Source: JBDRNO01 sp043811005
GTDB lineage: Bacteria > Bacteroidota > Bacteroidia > NORP154
Assembly (NCBI GenBank): GCA_043811005.1
Contig: JBDRNO010000299.1
Coordinates: forward strand, 1 to 17,039
Length of the DNA: 17,039 nucleotides
Direction of reading: 5' to 3'
Made by a program: the position numbers and the translations under genes. Below are positions 7,792 to 14,897 of this stretch, in pieces. The notes under the pieces were generated by a model. It did no database searches. It saw only the letters and a program-made list of their open reading frames with translations, and had not been told where the DNA came from. The stretch's first letter is position 1. Every line of letters begins with the position of its first letter.

Positions 7792-8787
7792 ATGTCAAAA
7801 ATCAGAGCAGCTATCACCGCAGTAAATGCTTATGTTCCGGAATATACTCTCACGAATGCTGAATTGGAAACAATGACGGACACCACAGATGAATGGATAA
7901 GAACAAGAACGGGTGTTGCGGAAAGGAGAATATTAAAAGGAGAGGGAAAGGGATCATCAGAGATGGCTGCTAAAGCAGTTGAGGGATTATGTAGAAAAAG
8001 GGGGATTTTTCCTGAAGAAATTGATCTGCTCATTTGTGCCACAGCTACACCCGATATGGCTTTTCCGGCAACTGCCAATCTTATTACCGATAAGATAGGG
8101 GCAAAAAATGCTTTTGGCTTTGATTTAATGGCGGCATGTTCGGGTTTTATTTATGCATTGATCACAGGTGCAAAATACGTTGAATCAGGAACACACAAAA
8201 AAGTAGTGGTTGTTGGCTCTGATAAGATGTCTTCAATAGTTGATTATACTGACCGAACCACTTGTATTTTATTTGGTGATGGCAGCGGAGCTGTATTGCT
8301 CGAACCATCTAATGACAACAATGGAATTATTGATTCAATATTAAAAAGCGATGGTTCGGGAGGTGATTTACTTCTCCAAAGAGCAGGGGGTTCGTTAAAC
8401 CCAGCTTCACATGAAACCGTTGATGCGCGCGATCATTTTATTTCACAGGAAGGACCGGCAGTATTCAAATTCGCTGTAAAAAGCATGGCAGATGTATCTG
8501 TTGAAATTATGAAAAGGAATAACCTGACAAGTAAAGATATTGCATGGCTTGTTCCACATCAGGCAAATAAACGAATTATCGAAGCCACTGCCAGAAGAAT
8601 AGAAATAGAGGATGAGAAAGTAGTGATAAATATTGGGAAATATGGAAATACAACAAATGCTTCCATTCCTTTATGCTTATGGGAATGGGAAAACCGGATG
8701 AAAAAAGGGGATAATATTATTCTCGCTACTTTTGGTGGTGGCTTTACATGGGGTTCTGTTTATATAAAATGGGCATATAACTCCTAG
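7792..8787 (+). CDS. fabH: 3-oxoacyl-ACP synthase III (FabH)
   Basis: FabH condenses acetyl-CoA (or another primer) with malonyl-ACP to start type II fatty acid synthesis. Using ATG 7792 (MSKIRAAITAV) the protein is 331 residues. The catalytic triad is visible as Cys116 (AACSGF), His256 (PHQANK) and Asn286 (GNTTNAS). The 30-residue His-Asn spacing is the same as in E. coli. DTTDEWIRTRTG near residue 30 is the conserved CoA-binding arginine region. A TTG at 7768 would add eight residues with no family support. The gene is 29 bp after plsX and about 100 bp before accB, whose enzyme makes its malonyl substrate. Many Bacteroidota prime branched chains, but primer choice cannot be read here. Confidence 0.95.
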   Translation: MSKIRAAITAVNAYVPEYTLTNAELETMTDTTDEWIRTRTGVAERRILKGEGKGSSEMAAKAVEGLCRKRGIFPEEIDLLICATATPDMAFPATANLITDKIGAKNAFGFDLMAACSGFIYALITGAKYVESGTHKKVVVVGSDKMSSIVDYTDRTTCILFGDGSGAVLLEPSNDNNGIIDSILKSDGSGGDLLLQRAGGSLNPASHETVDARDHFISQEGPAVFKFAVKSMADVSVEIMKRNNLTSKDIAWLVPHQANKRIIEATARRIEIEDEKVVINIGKYGNTTNASIPLCLWEWENRMKKGDNIILATFGGGFTWGSVYIKWAYNS

Positions 8788-8885
8788 TGTCTTGACAATT
8801 TAATTTTATTTTTCAATTTCTAATTGGAAATTTATTAGTATTTTGCCAAGCATTTTGTAACCGATATAACTAACGAAATTTACAG

Positions 8886-9386
8886 ATGAAAATATCCGAA
8901 ATACAAGAGTTGATAAAATTTGTTTCCAAATCGGGAGTAAGCGAAGTGGAATTAGAATTAAAGGATTTCAAGATCATCATCAAAACCCCACCACGAAAAA
9001 GAAAAATTAACGATTTGCAAGATGAACAGATGGCTATTCAGAACCAGGTTCCCGTTGCAACAACCCAGCAGCCACAGGTAGCAATACCGGGTCAATCAGA
9101 AGAGCATAAACCCGCCGAAGGAAAAAAGGAAGATGATGAATCAAAATATGTTACGATTAAATCTCCAATGATTGGAACATTTTACCGGGCTTCCGCCCCC
9201 GACAAACCACCATTTGTTAATTTCGGAGATGAAATAAAACCCGGACAGGTTATTTGTATAATTGAAGCCATGAAATTATTTAATGAAATTGAATGTGAGA
9301 TTTCCGGTAAAATTGTTAAGATATTGGTTGATAATACCACTCCGGTTGAATACGACCAACCACTGTTTTTAGTAGACCCACATTAA
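8886..9386 (+). CDS. accB: Acetyl-CoA carboxylase biotin carboxyl carrier protein
   Basis: AccB carries the biotin that shuttles CO2 from biotin carboxylase to the carboxyltransferase, forming malonyl-CoA. The 166-residue protein has a conserved N-terminal helix-strand segment (residues 1-34), a Gln/Pro/Lys-rich linker (about 36-88), and a C-terminal biotinyl domain. In that domain EAMKLFNEIE places the biotinylated lysine at Lys130. The SPMIGTFYRASAPDKPPFV stretch contains the protruding thumb typical of acetyl-CoA carboxylase BCCP, absent from other biotin proteins. It precedes accC, but the two are separated by 232 bp holding a repeat and palindromes, whereas these genes are usually adjacent. 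Confidence 0.95.
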   Translation: MKISEIQELIKFVSKSGVSEVELELKDFKIIIKTPPRKRKINDLQDEQMAIQNQVPVATTQQPQVAIPGQSEEHKPAEGKKEDDESKYVTIKSPMIGTFYRASAPDKPPFVNFGDEIKPGQVICIIEAMKLFNEIECEISGKIVKILVDNTTPVEYDQPLFLVDPH

Positions 9387-9470
9387 ACAACAGACCGTTT
9401 ACAGTAGCAGTATGCAGAAATAAGTACCTGGCATTCAATTACAAAACATAACAGATTAACTTTATTTAAA

Positions 9471-9578
9471 TCTCCCGCTAAGCTCGCTAAGCCCGCAAAG
9501 AACGCTATGATTAAAAACATAATTTCATAAATTTATTAAAATAAAGTTTTGTCCGCCAGCTGGCGGAGGCTTTGCGGG
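9471..9578. repeat. CGCAAAG-type dispersed hairpin repeat, copy 1, with nested 16-bp palindrome
   Basis: The left arm TCTCCCGCTAAGCTCGCTAA continues into GCCCGCAAAG (ends 9500). The right arm CTTTGCGGG at 9570-9578 is its exact 9-bp complement. Inside, TCCGCCAGCTGGCGGA at 9552-9567 is a perfect palindrome. The same AAGC/CGCAAAG units recur at 11557-11637, so this is a family rather than a single hairpin. It fills most of the accB-accC gap. Confidence 0.7.
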
Positions 9579-9590
9579 AAATATAATCAT

Positions 9591-9606
9591 TTTTGGAATT
9601 CCAAAA
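9591..9606. promoter_or_regulatory. Perfect 16-bp palindrome upstream of accC
   Basis: TTTTGGAATTCCAAAA is a perfect dyad that ends 12 bp before the accC start codon. Its size and symmetry fit a dimeric repressor operator. It could also be a chance AT-rich palindrome or the edge of the adjacent repeat. No known lipid-regulator site is recognised in it. Confidence 0.3.
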
Positions 9607-9618
9607 CAATATACAATC

Positions 9619-10971
9619 GTGTTTAAAAAGATTTTAATAGCAAATAGAGGCGAAATAGCTCTGAGAGTTATCAGAACATGCAAGGAAATGGACATCAGGA
9701 CTGTTGCGGTTTATTCCACTGCCGACAGAGAGAGCCTGCATGTTCGTTTTGCAGATGAAGCAGTGTGTATAGGAGCTGCACCTAGCGCCAGCTCTTATTT
9801 GAATATTCCCAGTATTATGTCGGCAGCAGAAATTACCAATTCAGATGCCATTCACCCCGGCTATGGCTTCCTTTCTGAAAATCCAAATTTTTCAAAGATT
9901 TGCGAAAAACATAAAATTAAGTTTATCGGCCCCTCTTCTAAAATGATCGAAAAAATGGGCGATAAAGCTGTTGCAAAGAAAACAATGCATAAAGCTGGCG
10001 TGCCAACAATACCCGGATCGGATGGTGTATTAAAAGACCTTAAAGAAGCGATCAAAATTGCTGATAAAATAAAATACCCCATCATGCTAAAGGCAACTGC
10101 CGGAGGAGGAGGTAAAGGTATGAGAATTGTTTGGGAAGAAAGTGAGTTGGAAAAGGCATGGAATTCTACTAAACAAGAAGCAAAAGCAGCATTTGATAAT
10201 GATGGAATATATTTAGAAAGATATATTGAAGAACCAAGGCATATTGAAATACAAATTGTAGGCGATCAATACGGCAAGGCTTGCCACTTATCAGAAAGGG
10301 ATTGTTCAATACAAAGAAGACATCAAAAATTAACCGAAGAAACCCCATCACCATTCATGACTCAAAAATTGAGGGAAAAAATGGGGAAAGCTGCAATTAA
10401 AGCCGTCAAAGCCGTTAATTACGAAGGTGTTGGAACAGTGGAATTTTTAGTTGACAAAAAGAAAAATTTCTATTTTATGGAAATGAACACCCGTATCCAG
10501 GTTGAACATACTATTACTGAAGAAGTCATCAATTATGATTTGGTAAAAGAGCAAATAAAAATAGCAGCCGGTGTTCGTATTAGCGGAAAAAATTATTACC
10601 CCCTGCTTCATGCTATTGAATGCCGAATTAATGCCGAAGACCCGTATAATAATTTTCTTCCATGTCCCGGAAAAGTAACTAATTTCCACTTACCAGGAGG
10701 ACATGGCGTTCGTGTTGATACTCATATGTATGCACATTATACAATTCCCCCTTATTATGATTCATTGATTGCAAAACTAATTACGGTTGCTCAAACACGT
10801 GAAGAAGCAATTGCGAAAATGGACAGGGCTCTCGAAGAGGTTATTATTGAAGGAGTTAAGACAACCATTCCTTTCCATAGACAATTAATGAAAAATGACA
10901 TATACCGCAGCGGGAAATATACAACTAAATTTATGGAGACCTTTAAAATAGAAGAACAGGATGAGATATAA
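9619..10971 (+). CDS. accC: Acetyl-CoA carboxylase biotin carboxylase subunit
   Basis: AccC carboxylates the biotin on AccB using ATP and bicarbonate. The 450-residue ATP-grasp protein begins FKKILIANRGEIALRVIRTC after a GTG start. The glycine-rich ATP loop AGGGGKG is at 161-167. HIEIQIVGD and the catalytic EMNTRIQVEH (Glu288, Asn290, Arg292, Gln294, Glu296) follow, numbered as in E. coli. Length and C-terminus match the stand-alone biotin carboxylase rather than a fused pyruvate or propionyl-CoA carboxylase. One oddity is Thr298 directly after IQVEH, where most family members have proline (EHPVTE). No in-frame ATG close by offers an alternative N-terminus, so the GTG is preferred. Confidence 0.95.
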   Translation: MFKKILIANRGEIALRVIRTCKEMDIRTVAVYSTADRESLHVRFADEAVCIGAAPSASSYLNIPSIMSAAEITNSDAIHPGYGFLSENPNFSKICEKHKIKFIGPSSKMIEKMGDKAVAKKTMHKAGVPTIPGSDGVLKDLKEAIKIADKIKYPIMLKATAGGGGKGMRIVWEESELEKAWNSTKQEAKAAFDNDGIYLERYIEEPRHIEIQIVGDQYGKACHLSERDCSIQRRHQKLTEETPSPFMTQKLREKMGKAAIKAVKAVNYEGVGTVEFLVDKKKNFYFMEMNTRIQVEHTITEEVINYDLVKEQIKIAAGVRISGKNYYPLLHAIECRINAEDPYNNFLPCPGKVTNFHLPGGHGVRVDTHMYAHYTIPPYYDSLIAKLITVAQTREEAIAKMDRALEEVIIEGVKTTIPFHRQLMKNDIYRSGKYTTKFMETFKIEEQDEI

Positions 10972-11011
10972 AACCATCCAGGTCTGCAGCCGTATATTCC
11001 CTAACACCCAT

Positions 11012-11041
11012 CCCGGGGCAATGTTATTAAACTAAGTAACT
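11012..11041 (+). repeat. CCGGG(G)CAATGT repeat, copy 1
   Basis: CCCGGGGCAATGTTATTAAA followed by CTAAGTAACTT closely resembles 16841-16870 (CCGGGCAATGTCATTAAGTT then AAGAAGTAAT). The two copies are nearly 6 kb apart in the same orientation. This copy lies directly before the membrane protein gene at 11086 and could contribute its promoter or leader. Confidence 0.55.
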
Positions 11042-11085
11042 TAATGATATTGCATCCATGGGAACCTGAAATAATTCGCATAGCA

Positions 11086-11490
11086 ATGATTAAATTCCCC
11101 CTCCTGAAATTTTTCGTATCCCTCTCGATTTATTCTTTAGTTTTTTGTTCTGCCGGTTTTCTTGTTCTACAATATTTGTTTCCCCAGTATGCTCTTGCAG
11201 TAATTCCATTTGTCTTTCTTTGTATCATATTTTATTCCCTGACAATTTTAGTGCATTCTATTTCACTAAAGTCAAGCAATGGAGAAGCCCGGGTTTTTAT
11301 CCGTAATTATATGGCAGCTACGATCCTTAAGCTAATTGTATATGCATTTATTCTTGTAATTTGTCTTTTATTGAATAGAGAAAATGTTATTAGTTTTGTA
11401 ATAGTTTTTCTTTTTTTGTATTTATTTTATTCGGGATTTGAAATATTCGCTTTATTGCAATTTTTTAAGGCAAATGATGAGAAAAAGTAA
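11086..11490 (+). CDS. AtpI-like four-helix membrane protein upstream of the ATP synthase genes
   Basis: The 134-residue hydrophobic protein has four predicted membrane helices (about residues 8-29, 36-57, 74-96 and 100-125 from ATG 11086) and a short charged C-terminus (FKANDEKK). RNYMAATILKLIVYAFILVI in the third helix resembles the membrane protein commonly encoded just before atpB in Bacteroidota ATP synthase operons. Such proteins are related in position and size to AtpI, which helps c-ring assembly. An in-frame ATG at 11044 would add 14 residues (MILHPWEPEIIRIA) and abuts a dispersed repeat. The second ATG gives the more typical MIKFPLLKFF beginning. Assignment rests on topology, context and weak motif resemblance. 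Dodecin separates it from atpB. Confidence 0.7.
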   Translation: MIKFPLLKFFVSLSIYSLVFCSAGFLVLQYLFPQYALAVIPFVFLCIIFYSLTILVHSISLKSSNGEARVFIRNYMAATILKLIVYAFILVICLLLNRENVISFVIVFLFLYLFYSGFEIFALLQFFKANDEKK

Positions 11491-11556
11491 AATTCTTTTA
11501 AATTTATTTAAATATATTATGTTCTTGTATCGGAATTTCAAAGAGGTCTGTTTTTT

Positions 11557-11637
11557 CCGCAAAGCCCACTAAGCCCGCAAAGCACGCTATTATTAATTAA
11601 GATAAAACTTTGCGCCCTTTGCGTGCTTTGCGGGAGA
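11557..11637. repeat. CGCAAAG-type dispersed hairpin repeat, copy 2
   Basis: The left arm at 11557-11588 (CCGCAAAGCCCACTAAGCCC then GCAAAGCAC) pairs imperfectly with the right arm at 11606-11636 (CTTTGCGCCCTTTGCGTGCT then TTGCGGGAG). The loop is about 16 nt. The CCGCAAAGC and CGCAAAG blocks pair exactly. It belongs to the same family as 9471-9578. It lies between the AtpI-like gene and dodecin and could terminate transcription of the former. Confidence 0.72.
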
Positions 11638-11701
11638 TAAAATAGCACATTAAATTGTTGTTTGTTTTTTAATTAATTTACAAAGCTATATTCTTAATAC
11701 C

Positions 11702-11709
11702 TATATTTG
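11702..11709 (+). promoter_or_regulatory. Predicted dodecin promoter, Bacteroidota -7 element
   Basis: TATATTTG matches TAnnTTTG exactly and is followed by CA. Transcription would start near 11715, about 21 nt before the dodecin ATG. The -33 region contains only a weak TTTAC match. The element implies dodecin is transcribed independently of the upstream gene. Confidence 0.55.
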
Positions 11710-11735
11710 CATTTCATTTTTTAAAATCATTAACT

Positions 11736-11948
11736 ATGGATACTTCAATTTATAAAACTATCGAACTTATTGGTACTTCGCCTACTAGCTGGGAAGAAGC
11801 AGTGAAAAGTATCGTAAAAAAAGCAACAGAAACTTTGCGGGACATTCGTATTGTGGAAGTTGAAAAACTTGACGTTAAATTAGACGAAGGGAAAGTTGTA
11901 TTATTCCGCGCTAAAGTGAGTTTGAGCTTTAAATTTGAAAAGGAATAA
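11736..11948 (+). CDS. Dodecin family protein
   Basis: Dodecins are about 70-residue proteins that form hollow dodecamers and bind flavins or CoA, acting as cofactor buffers. This 70-residue protein shows the beta-alpha-beta-beta pattern: YKTIELIGTSPTSWEEAV, helix VKSIVKKATETLRDI, then two strands ending VSLSFKFEKE. By my alignment to the Halobacterium protein, the tryptophan that stacks on the flavin is replaced here by Ile39 (DIRIVEV). Flavin binding may thus be weaker or replaced by another ligand. It has its own promoter motif and is followed by a stem-loop, so it is probably a single-gene unit placed between the AtpI-like gene and atpB. Confidence 0.88.
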   Translation: MDTSIYKTIELIGTSPTSWEEAVKSIVKKATETLRDIRIVEVEKLDVKLDEGKVVLFRAKVSLSFKFEKE

Positions 11949-11973
11949 ATTTATAGCTTAACGTTTGTAGTTC

Positions 11974-11995
11974 AAAGGTTTCATTAGCAACCTTT
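11974..11995 (+). terminator. Possible dodecin terminator stem-loop
   Basis: AAAGGTT (11974-11980) and AACCTTT (11989-11995) form a 7-bp stem with an 8-nt loop, 25 bp after the dodecin stop. The stem is AT-rich and the following T-run is short, so termination may be weak. Confidence 0.4.
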
Positions 11996-12018
11996 TAGTT
12001 GATTAAAAAATATTGAGG

Positions 12019-12042
12019 CCCTGATGTGGAGGGTTTTGTTTT
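12019..12042 (+). terminator. Possible second terminator before atpB
   Basis: CCCT and AGGG (12019-12022 and 12030-12033) form a short GC stem with a 7-nt loop, followed immediately by TTTTGTTTT. It has the shape of an intrinsic terminator but only four base pairs in the stem. Confidence 0.35.
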
Positions 12043-12099
12043 ATATTGGCTAAATACAGGATGGATGAATGAATTTTACCTGCAAACCATGATTTTTAG

Positions 12100-13317
12100 A
12101 TGACCTTAATAATAAGCTATTTTCGTGAATGCCTGGATCCGGCAAAGAAGATTCTGCTGAGAACCCTCTTTTTTGTTTTCCTTATTTTTTTGTCAAATAT
12201 TATTGTCGCCAGCCATTTCTCGGGGGGATTACCCGGCAGAATGCCTGCCCCGTGGAATCCCGAAGTGGAGCCCAATGTTTTAAAAAATGCCGATGAAAAC
12301 CTGATTTCACAAGGTAAAAAATCTCACGGGACGGAAAATATTCCAGAGGATGAAAAATTCAATGCCGGAAAATTCATTATAGATCATATCAGCGACTCCC
12401 ATGAATGGCATATCTTAGAATGGAACGGATACCCTGTTTCAGTACCTCTGCCTATTATTTTATACCACAAAGACAGAGGGTTTGCAATGTTTTTATCAAA
12501 AAAATTTGAGCATGGCTGTAAAATAGTTCAGGGTTATAAATTAGATCACAATCATATCCTGGCAGTTGATGAGAACGGTGTCATTAATGAAGAAGCTACG
12601 GCAAAAATCTGGGACTTCTCCATCACGAAAAATGCTGTTTCAATGTTTTTTAGCATATTGATCATGCTGTGGTTGTTTATTTCAATTGCAAATACGTATA
12701 AAAGGAATAAAATCAAATCACCAACAGGGGTACAGTCTTTTCTCGAACCCATAATTATTTTTGTTAGAGATGAAATAGCAATATCATCCATTGGGAAAAA
12801 GAATTATCTAAAGTACATGCCTTTTCTGCTTACCATCTTTTTCTTTATATGGATAAATAATTTGCTTGGAATTATACCCATTATTCCCGGAGGGGCTAAT
12901 CTCACCGGGAATATAGCAATAACAATGACTTTGGCTGTCTTTACTTTTCTTATTACAACTTTTAGCGCGAATAAGCATTATTGGCGGCATATATTTGCAA
13001 TGCCGGGCATTCCTATATTTGTTTTGCCTTTAATCATTGTAATAGAGATTATGGGAATGTTTTTAAAACCCTTTGTATTGATGATCCGGTTATTTGCCAA
13101 TATTTTAGCAGGCCATATAATTACTATGTCTTTTTTTAGTCTGATTTTTATTTTCGGGGCAATGCACATAGGAGCCGGTTATGGAGTATCTGTTTTATCA
13201 ATTGCATTCACCGTGTTTATAGCCTTCCTTGAGTTATTGGTGGGTTTTATACAGGCGTATATATTTGCTTTATTATCGGCTTTATATTTCGGTATGGCTA
13301 CACAAGAGAGTCATTAA
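12100..13317 (+). CDS. atpB: F0F1 ATP synthase subunit a, with periplasmic N-terminal extension
   Basis: Subunit a forms the proton half-channels next to the c-ring. The 405-residue protein is about 130 residues longer than E. coli's. Residues 1-38 are signal- or anchor-like, and about 40-175 form a soluble region containing HEWHILEWNGYPVSVPLPIILY, an extension typical of Bacteroidota subunit a. The core has several helices after about residue 177. The essential arginine is Arg330 (MIRLFANILAGHI). His339 occupies the E. coli Glu219 position and Glu378 the His245 position, the reciprocal swap common in bacteria. Gln385 (GFIQAYIF) matches Gln252. Start choice: the ATG at 12090 hits a stop within four codons. 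No perfect TAnnTTTG precedes it, so the operon promoter is not identified. atpE follows after 41 bp. Confidence 0.96.
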   Translation: MTLIISYFRECLDPAKKILLRTLFFVFLIFLSNIIVASHFSGGLPGRMPAPWNPEVEPNVLKNADENLISQGKKSHGTENIPEDEKFNAGKFIIDHISDSHEWHILEWNGYPVSVPLPIILYHKDRGFAMFLSKKFEHGCKIVQGYKLDHNHILAVDENGVINEEATAKIWDFSITKNAVSMFFSILIMLWLFISIANTYKRNKIKSPTGVQSFLEPIIIFVRDEIAISSIGKKNYLKYMPFLLTIFFFIWINNLLGIIPIIPGGANLTGNIAITMTLAVFTFLITTFSANKHYWRHIFAMPGIPIFVLPLIIVIEIMGMFLKPFVLMIRLFANILAGHIITMSFFSLIFIFGAMHIGAGYGVSVLSIAFTVFIAFLELLVGFIQAYIFALLSALYFGMATQESH

Positions 13318-13358
13318 GACACTAATTAAAGTTCATCAACCATTAATTTTTTAAAGAT

Positions 13359-13604
13359 ATGTTATTAACAATTTTATTAGATCTTGGGATTAGCAACGGA
13401 TTAGCTGCATTAGGTGCAGGAGTAGCTGCTTTAGCAGCAGGATTTGGTATCGGCAGGATCGGAGGAGAAGCCATGCAGGCAATGGCTCGCCAACCCGAAG
13501 CAATTAATGACCTGCGCGCAGGTATGATCATTGCTGCCGCCCTTGTTGAAGGAGCAGCATTTTTTGCTATGGTTATCGGCTTGCTCGCTATTTTTATTAA
13601 ATAG
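13359..13604 (+). CDS. atpE: F0F1 ATP synthase subunit c
   Basis: Subunit c forms the rotating ring of F0. The 81-residue hairpin has a first helix rich in Gly and Ala (LGAGVAALAAGFGIGRIGG), the polar loop MARQPEA that contacts the central stalk, and a second helix with the ion-carrying Glu64 (ALVEGAAFFAM). The residues that create a sodium site in Ilyobacter-type rings (Gln in helix 1, Ser-Thr after the Glu) are not present: an aliphatic residue and Gly-Ala occupy those places. Proton coupling is therefore inferred. It is followed by 202 bp of structured sequence before atpF, wider than usual. Confidence 0.97.
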   Translation: MLLTILLDLGISNGLAALGAGVAALAAGFGIGRIGGEAMQAMARQPEAINDLRAGMIIAAALVEGAAFFAMVIGLLAIFIK

Positions 13605-13670
13605 CAAAGAATAAGCACGTTCGGTTCAGGCGCTAAAAAAATCATCAGCTAGCTTGCGGACATGACTGCG

Positions 13671-13736
13671 TGCTGCGCCTTCGCGAAGCTTCGGCAGAGC
13701 AAAGCCTAAATACCGGCAATCCGGGATGTAGGTATT
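13671..13736. repeat. Structured, palindrome-rich segment between atpE and atpF
   Basis: TGCTGCGCC and GGCAGAGCA (13671-13679 and 13693-13701) pair imperfectly around CTTCGCGAAG, a perfect 10-bp palindrome at 13679-13688 that overlaps GAAGCTTC (13685-13692). A second stem AATACC/GGTATT (13709-13714 and 13731-13736) encloses GGCAATCCGGGATGTA. The segment is more GC-rich than the flanking DNA and has no reading frame of note. It could be a repeat remnant or an mRNA structure that sets c-subunit expression apart from downstream genes. Confidence 0.5.
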
Positions 13737-13806
13737 CCGTTATTCAACAGGACAGGTTGTTAATGATAATTTTGTTGATGTTAATGTTATTTTATATTAT
13801 TAAATT

Positions 13807-14301
13807 ATGGAATTAATTAAACCCGATATCGGCCTTATATTTTGGATGGCACTCTCTTTTCTTATCGTGTTGTTTCTGTTGAAAAAATTTGCATGGAAAC
13901 CTATTTTATGTGCCATAAAAGAACGCGAAGACTCAATAGAGGATGCTCTTAATAAAGCTGAAAAAGCCAGAGAAAAAATCGCAACCTTAAAAGTGCAAAA
14001 TATAGAACTGATAAACCAGGCGAAAGAAGAAAGAGAAAAGATATTAAAAGAAGCAAGAGGAATAAAAAACGTAATTCTTGCTGAAGCTAAAGACAAGGCA
14101 AAAGAAGAAACAGAGAAAGCCCTTAGGTTAGCGCGAGAAGCGATCAATAACGAGAAAAAGGCAGCTATTGCAGAGATTAAAGACAAGGTAGCCGGATTGT
14201 CAATTCAAATTGCAGAAAAAATCTTAAAAGCCGAGCTATCAGAAGAGAATAAGAACAAAGAATTTATTAATAATCTGTTGAAAGAGATTAAGCTTAATTA
14301 A
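13807..14301 (+). CDS. atpF: F0F1 ATP synthase subunit b
   Basis: Subunit b is the peripheral stalk tying F0 to F1. The 164-residue protein has one N-terminal membrane helix (about residues 8-27, IGLIFWMALSFLIVLFLLKK), then FAWKPILCAIKEREDSIEDAL. The remainder is a long charged helix rich in Ala, Glu and Lys suited to a coiled coil (residues about 40-140). The C-terminus (LSIQIAEKILKAEL) contacts delta. Only one b gene is present, so a b homodimer is expected. The stop codon directly abuts the atpH start (no spacer), which implies translational coupling. Confidence 0.96.
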   Translation: MELIKPDIGLIFWMALSFLIVLFLLKKFAWKPILCAIKEREDSIEDALNKAEKAREKIATLKVQNIELINQAKEEREKILKEARGIKNVILAEAKDKAKEETEKALRLAREAINNEKKAAIAEIKDKVAGLSIQIAEKILKAELSEENKNKEFINNLLKEIKLN

Positions 14302-14856
14302 ATGAAAAAGACCCGGGTTGCATCAAGATATGCAAAATCACTGCTAAACTTGGCGATAGAACAGGGCGAGTTGGAGAATACGTACAATGATATGAAGCTC
14401 ATTTCCCAAACCTGCCATAGCAGTAAAGACCTTACTCTTTTATTGAAAAGCCCCATAGTTAAATCGGATAAAAAAACGCGGATTCTCAAGGAAATTTTTA
14501 AAGACCGGCTGAGTAAGCTTTCTCAATCATTTATTGATATAATTATTAGAAAGAGAAGGGAAATATATTTAGAGGAGATCACGTGGGAATTTCAGAATCA
14601 ATATAAGGAATATAAAAATATTATAACTGCGGTTGTTACTTCTGCATCTGGCTTGGATGATAACATTCGCAGCGAGATAATGAAGATTGTGAAGGAAAGC
14701 ACAAGCTTTGAAGTAGAGTTGATAGAAAAAAAAGATAAAGAGCTGATAGGTGGATTTGTATTGAGAATTGGGGATAAGCAAATTGATAAGAGCATTCAAA
14801 ACAAGCTCAAAGAATTGAGTAGGAGTTTTAGCGGGAATCCACATATTGAAAATTAG
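14302..14856 (+). CDS. atpH: F0F1 ATP synthase subunit delta
   Basis: Delta (OSCP homologue) caps the F1 head and binds subunit b. The 184-residue protein begins with the conserved ASRYAKSLLNLAIEQG segment of the N-terminal helical bundle. It ends with KELIGGFVLRIGDKQIDKSI, the family's C-terminal signature. It starts immediately after the atpF stop codon. It is followed not by atpA but by a 273-bp segment bounded by direct repeats. Confidence 0.95.
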   Translation: MKKTRVASRYAKSLLNLAIEQGELENTYNDMKLISQTCHSSKDLTLLLKSPIVKSDKKTRILKEIFKDRLSKLSQSFIDIIIRKRREIYLEEITWEFQNQYKEYKNIITAVVTSASGLDDNIRSEIMKIVKESTSFEVELIEKKDKELIGGFVLRIGDKQIDKSIQNKLKELSRSFSGNPHIEN

Positions 14857-14858
14857 TA

Positions 14859-14883
14859 AGAACATAGCTTCGTAAATTGATTA
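14859..14883 (+). repeat. Left 25-bp direct repeat flanking the atpH-atpA insertion
   Basis: AGAACATAGCTTCGT followed by AAATTGATTA is repeated at 15096-15120 with 23 of 25 positions identical. This copy begins 3 bp after the atpH stop. The two copies bound a unit with a 237-bp period, as expected of a target-site duplication or a recombination product. Confidence 0.85.
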
Positions 14884-14897
14884 AAAAGGAATTTTGC

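Noticed and set aside
13343..13645. 100-residue minus-strand frame antisense to atpE
   Set aside because: It mirrors the Ala/Gly-rich subunit c gene and has no independent coding character.
13800..14186. 128-residue minus-strand frame antisense to atpF
   Set aside because: It is the antisense of a Lys/Glu-rich coiled coil, which gives Phe/Ser/Leu-rich shadows; no start context.
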